NCBI GenBank assembly: GCA_035541895.1
Contig: DATKMK010000041.1
Location: forward strand, 1-37,750
From: DATKMK01 sp035541895
GTDB taxonomy: Bacteria; Desulfobacterota; Binatia; HRBIN30; JACQVA1
Length of the DNA: 37,750 nt
Direction: 5' to 3'
Both the position numbers and the translations under genes were made by a program. The notes beneath the pieces were generated by a model that did not search any database, had not been told where the DNA came from, and worked only from the letters and a program-made list of their open reading frames with translations. The number at the start of each line of letters is the position of its first letter. Position 1 is the stretch's first letter. Positions 34,890-37,750 of the stretch are shown here, one piece after another.

Positions 34890-35420
34890 ATGCGTATGGT
34901 GCGCGTACAAACCCGGCGATACCCGCGCCTGCTGTGTGATGTGCGGGGTTACAGCATGGTTGAGATGATGGTGGCGCTCTCGGTGGCCGCGATCATCATG
35001 GCAATCGCGATTCCACGCTTGAGGACGCAACGGGTGAACATCCAAACTGCATATCGACAGGTCATCGCGGCGTTCCGAATTGCCCGCGCAAACGCCATCA
35101 GCAAAAGCACGCACTACCAGGTGTCGTTCCCGGATTCGACGCACGTCAAGATCTCCCCGATGTATGAACCCACGCCGGGTTCGGGAGTCTGGGTCGTCGA
35201 TACGACAAAGGTTCAAACCCAGGTCCTCCCGAACAGGACCACTATCAATGCCGCCGCTGTGAACACCCTCGTCGAGTTCAACTCTCGTGGTATCGTGACG
35301 AATAGCACCATTCCCACCCCCGCCGCCGGCCAAGCTCCGCAAGTCGACGTCCAAGATACGTATGGCGCCACCAAATCGACTCAGGTGTGGCCTTCGGGGC
35401 AGATCTATGGACTGCAGTAA
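34890..35420 (+). CDS. fimT: Minor pilin, GspH/FimT type
   Basis: The 176-aa prepilin has the class III leader ending DVRG, cleaved before YSMVEMMVALSVAAIIMAIA, with Glu at +5 and the hydrophobic N-helix that builds the pilus core. A GspH-like beta domain follows. AAGG lies about 7 nt before ATG 34890; ATG 34896 is an alternative. As the first gene of the fimT-pilV-pilW-pilX set it would prime type IV pilus assembly. The leader of 20 residues is long but in range. Confidence 0.88.
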   Translation: MRMVRVQTRRYPRLLCDVRGYSMVEMMVALSVAAIIMAIAIPRLRTQRVNIQTAYRQVIAAFRIARANAISKSTHYQVSFPDSTHVKISPMYEPTPGSGVWVVDTTKVQTQVLPNRTTINAAAVNTLVEFNSRGIVTNSTIPTPAAGQAPQVDVQDTYGATKSTQVWPSGQIYGLQ

Positions 35421-35880
35421 CTTCGACAGGTTCCGCATGCAGGGATCGCATTTCCGATTCCGTCGCAGACCTTGGCGGCCCGCTAGTCGTCGCGGAGAGC
35501 ACGGCGTGACGTTGATGGAGTCGCTGTTTGCATTGGTGCTGTTTGGTTTGGCGGCGGGCGCGATCGGTAATCTGTTCGTTCGCCAAATCCGCATGCAAGG
35601 TTGGAACGTGGATCGCACCAACGCGATCGCCTTGGCCGAAGCGGAACTCGAAGACTTGCGCGCGATGGACTATGCGCTGATTCCCACGGCTTCCAGCTCA
35701 ACACCCGCGCGCACCGCCACCAAGACGCTGGGTGGAATGACCTACACGGTCAACACCTACTCCCTAATCGACACGCCGGTATCCGGGATGAAGCAGATTA
35801 CCGTCACCGTGAGTTTCAAAGAGCCTACGGGCACGCAGAGCTATTCCCTCAATGCAATCTACACGGCGATCAAACGCTGA
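35407..35880 (+). CDS. pilV: Minor pilin, PilV type
   Basis: The 157-aa product from ATG 35407 has a long basic leader ending GEHG, cleaved before VTLMESLFALVLFGLAAGA with Glu at +5. NAIALAEAELEDLRAMDY is typical of PilV-like prepilins. It overlaps fimT by 14 bp. An in-frame ATG at 35437 is a shorter start with AGG 6 nt upstream. The order within the operon and the N-helix support PilV; sequence outside the helix is poorly conserved in this class. Confidence 0.85.
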   Translation: MDCSNFDRFRMQGSHFRFRRRPWRPASRRGEHGVTLMESLFALVLFGLAAGAIGNLFVRQIRMQGWNVDRTNAIALAEAELEDLRAMDYALIPTASSSTPARTATKTLGGMTYTVNTYSLIDTPVSGMKQITVTVSFKEPTGTQSYSLNAIYTAIKR

Positions 35881-36769
35881 GCGGGGCTTCACGCTCGTCG
35901 AGATCCTGGTCGCGTCGACGATCACGCTGTCGGCGTTGGCGACCACCGGCTTGTTCTTTACGCTGGCGCGCAAAACGATCTCGGACCAACTGCTGCAAAT
36001 CGAGACCTTGCAAGGTTTGCGCGCCGCAATGGACAGCATGACCCGCGATCTGCGTCTGGGCGGCGCCTGCCTGCCGACGACCGGTGATTTCATTACGCTG
36101 GATGCCGCCCACGGTCCACCCGACAGCATCTTCACCCGCACCGGCCTCGTGCGCCCGAACGAAACCTGCATTCGCACCACGACCACAACTGACACGGCCG
36201 CGAGTGCCACCACCATCAGCGTCGTGTCCGCCAACGGATTCGCCGTCGGCATGCGGGCCTATATCATTCAAGCCAACGGGACGAGCGGAGAGGTCTTCAC
36301 CGTGACGGGTTTGAACACCAGCAGCAACCCTAACACGCTCTCGAAGACAACGAACTTTACCTGTACCGGAACGTGCCCGTCACCCGCGTATCCAGCAGCC
36401 AGCGGCATCTACGCCCTCGACGAGCGGCGCTACGCAATCGACACCTCCAATTCCGCGCTGCCAGTGCTCACGCTGGCGGCCAACGGCGGGACGGCCGCGC
36501 CGTTCGTCTTCGGCATTGAGAATATGGTGATCCAGTATCAACTCGATCGCAATTGCGACAAACCCGCCGTCGCCATCTCGGGCGCGCCGGAAATTCCCGC
36601 TACCGGCTGCGACGTGGTGACGCTACCCGCGTCAACCGAATTCGCCTTGGTCAACTCGATCTATGTGACCATCACCGCACGTTCGCGCGCGACCAATAGC
36701 CGGGGACAATACTTCCGGTTTACGCGTACAGTTGCCGCCAAGCCGCGCAACCTCTTACCCGGAGGCTAG
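35852..36769 (+). CDS. pilW: Minor pilin, PilW type
   Basis: The 305-aa prepilin has leader STRRSNAERG cleaved before FTLVEILVASTITLSALAT, with Glu at +5. PilW-like features are DSMTRDLRLGGACLP and the large beta-rich C-terminal domain with paired Cys. It starts inside pilV (29-bp overlap). It is expected to join the minor pilin tip complex with PilV and PilX. Confidence 0.87.
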   Translation: MQSTRRSNAERGFTLVEILVASTITLSALATTGLFFTLARKTISDQLLQIETLQGLRAAMDSMTRDLRLGGACLPTTGDFITLDAAHGPPDSIFTRTGLVRPNETCIRTTTTTDTAASATTISVVSANGFAVGMRAYIIQANGTSGEVFTVTGLNTSSNPNTLSKTTNFTCTGTCPSPAYPAASGIYALDERRYAIDTSNSALPVLTLAANGGTAAPFVFGIENMVIQYQLDRNCDKPAVAISGAPEIPATGCDVVTLPASTEFALVNSIYVTITARSRATNSRGQYFRFTRTVAAKPRNLLPGG

Positions 36770-36773
36770 TTCT

Positions 36774-37750
36774 ATGAAGCTACGACTCCGCCGCGACGAA
36801 CCCGGCGTCGCCTTGATTGCCGTGCTGCTGATCATGGCCCTGCTAATGGGGTTGGCAACTGCGCTGACCACGTCGATCAACATGGACACCGGGCTCCGCG
36901 GCGCCTACCACCGATCGACGGCCGGCTTTTACGCCGCCGAGTCCGGTCTCAACCGCGGCATGGGCGACTACCGCAACATCTTTCTCAACTTTCAAATTCC
37001 CACCGGGAGTAATTTCAATCCGACCACACTCACCGTCGGCAACCGGTCGGTCACCTATCAGATCACCGATGCCACGGTGTATGACGCGTACGGAAATCCA
37101 CCGTCCATCACCATTCCACCCGGGCAGGTGTTCGGCGGCCTCAACTCGATCGAGTACGATTATATCGACAGCTCAGTGGCCTCCAACGCATCGGGGGACA
37201 CCGAAGCTCGCGTGAACGCGGAATTCAAAGTCGGCAACATCCCGCTGTTTCAGTTCGTGGCGTTCTACACCAAGGATCTCGAAATCGCACCGGGCGCGAA
37301 CATGAACCTCATCGGTCGAATCCACACCAACGGGGACATGTATCTTAGTGCGGACGGCTCCCTGTTTTCGATCGTCGACGATCCGACTAACGGCGTGAAC
37401 ACCGTGCAGGTGTCCGCGAAGGGCAAGATTTACCGGGGCCGCAAACGTTCGACCGTGTGCGATGCCGGCCAAGTCAGCGTCGACATGCTGGTAGATGCCA
37501 ACGGCGACGGCAATCTCGATCCGATGGGCTTCAACTGCAACCTGCCGGACACGGTCTCGCCGAGCAACGGCAGCGGAAGCACGCGCGAAGCGCTATCCTC
37601 AGAGTTGTCCACGTGGAAAGGCAGCATGATCAACCACGTTGAAAGCCTAGCCGTGCCGCTGCCGGACATCGGTGCCCGCGGCAACGGCGTTTACTGGACA
37701 AGAGCAGACCTGCGGATTGTCTTGAATCTCACCACAACCACCTCGGTGCC
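36774..37750 (+). CDS. pilX: PilX-like minor pilin, 3' end outside window
   Basis: From ATG 36774 (GGAGG at 36761-36765, 8-nt spacer) 325 codons run off the right edge. The N-terminus is RLRRDEPGVALIAVLLIMAL: a pilin-like helix preceded by Gly, but the residue at +5 is Ala, not Glu, as is normal for PilX/GspK-type proteins. YAAESGLNRGMGDYRN is the PilX_N-type block. The long C-terminal domain (beyond 320 aa) is larger than classical PilX, suggesting a fusion or a dedicated tip protein. A PilY1-like gene would be expected next. Confidence 0.82.
   Translation, partial: MKLRLRRDEPGVALIAVLLIMALLMGLATALTTSINMDTGLRGAYHRSTAGFYAAESGLNRGMGDYRNIFLNFQIPTGSNFNPTTLTVGNRSVTYQITDATVYDAYGNPPSITIPPGQVFGGLNSIEYDYIDSSVASNASGDTEARVNAEFKVGNIPLFQFVAFYTKDLEIAPGANMNLIGRIHTNGDMYLSADGSLFSIVDDPTNGVNTVQVSAKGKIYRGRKRSTVCDAGQVSVDMLVDANGDGNLDPMGFNCNLPDTVSPSNGSGSTREALSSELSTWKGSMINHVESLAVPLPDIGARGNGVYWTRADLRIVLNLTTTTSV

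Overview
The window is 37.75 kb of GC-rich chromosomal DNA from a Gram-negative bacterium. It encodes two lipoprotein-type signal peptides, a LolA-fold outer-membrane-associated protein and type IV pilus minor pilins. The gene neighbourhoods (guaB-guaA-dnaE, tsaE-lysC-cimA, desulfurase-mnmA-mtaB-rnc) and the MYXO-CTERM-like tail on one protein suggest a deltaproteobacterial-type lineage such as Desulfobacterota, Myxococcota or Binatota. That placement is inference; the window has no rRNA or other marker that would settle it. I saw no rRNA, tRNA, CRISPR array, insertion sequence or prophage.

Layout. 1-1854: the 5' part of a secreted beta-helix protein on the minus strand, followed by about 1 kb of poorly coding DNA with degenerate minus-strand frames and a palindromic repeat. 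1855-9879: purine and replication genes guaB, guaA and dnaE, then the ribosome-associated GTPase hflX. The guaB-guaA and guaA-dnaE gaps, and the hflX-pgsA gap further on, hold heptanucleotide-repeat hairpins. 9992-22400: tightly packed plus-strand genes, many overlapping by 4-14 bp: pgsA, a LolA-fold protein, tsaE, lysC, cimA, a cysteine desulfurase, mnmA, mtaB, rnc, and two permeases plus the binding lipoprotein of a peptide/nickel-type ABC importer. 22207-24253: two minus-strand genes, a coiled-coil lipoprotein and an NRDE/TANGO2-like protein. 24382-28071: plus-strand MoxR ATPase, VWA protein, bifunctional-nuclease-family protein and a TPR membrane protein. 28091-34796: mixed strands with a beta-propeller surface protein, a dNTPase, a PAS membrane protein and two coupled envelope genes. 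34890-37750: minor pilin genes fimT-, pilV-, pilW- and pilX-like, the last cut by the window edge.

How the genes work together. The central run joins aspartate-family and isoleucine-precursor synthesis (LysC, CimA) with tRNA anticodon-loop modification. TsaE helps make t6A37, MtaB methylthiolates that same t6A37, and MnmA thiolates U34 with sulfur probably supplied by the adjacent desulfurase. The MoxR/VWA pair is probably a chaperone module of CoxD/CoxE type. The right end is a type IV pilus minor-pilin operon that probably continues beyond the window.

Most of the window is ordinary core genome. The best unexplained signals are: (1) the heptad-repeat hairpins around guaA and before pgsA; (2) a strong internal ribosome binding site inside lysC that would make a separate ACT subunit; (3) two minus-strand promoters placed so that their mRNAs would be leaderless; (4) a 194-bp convergent coding overlap; (5) a tRNA-modification set embedded in one apparent operon.
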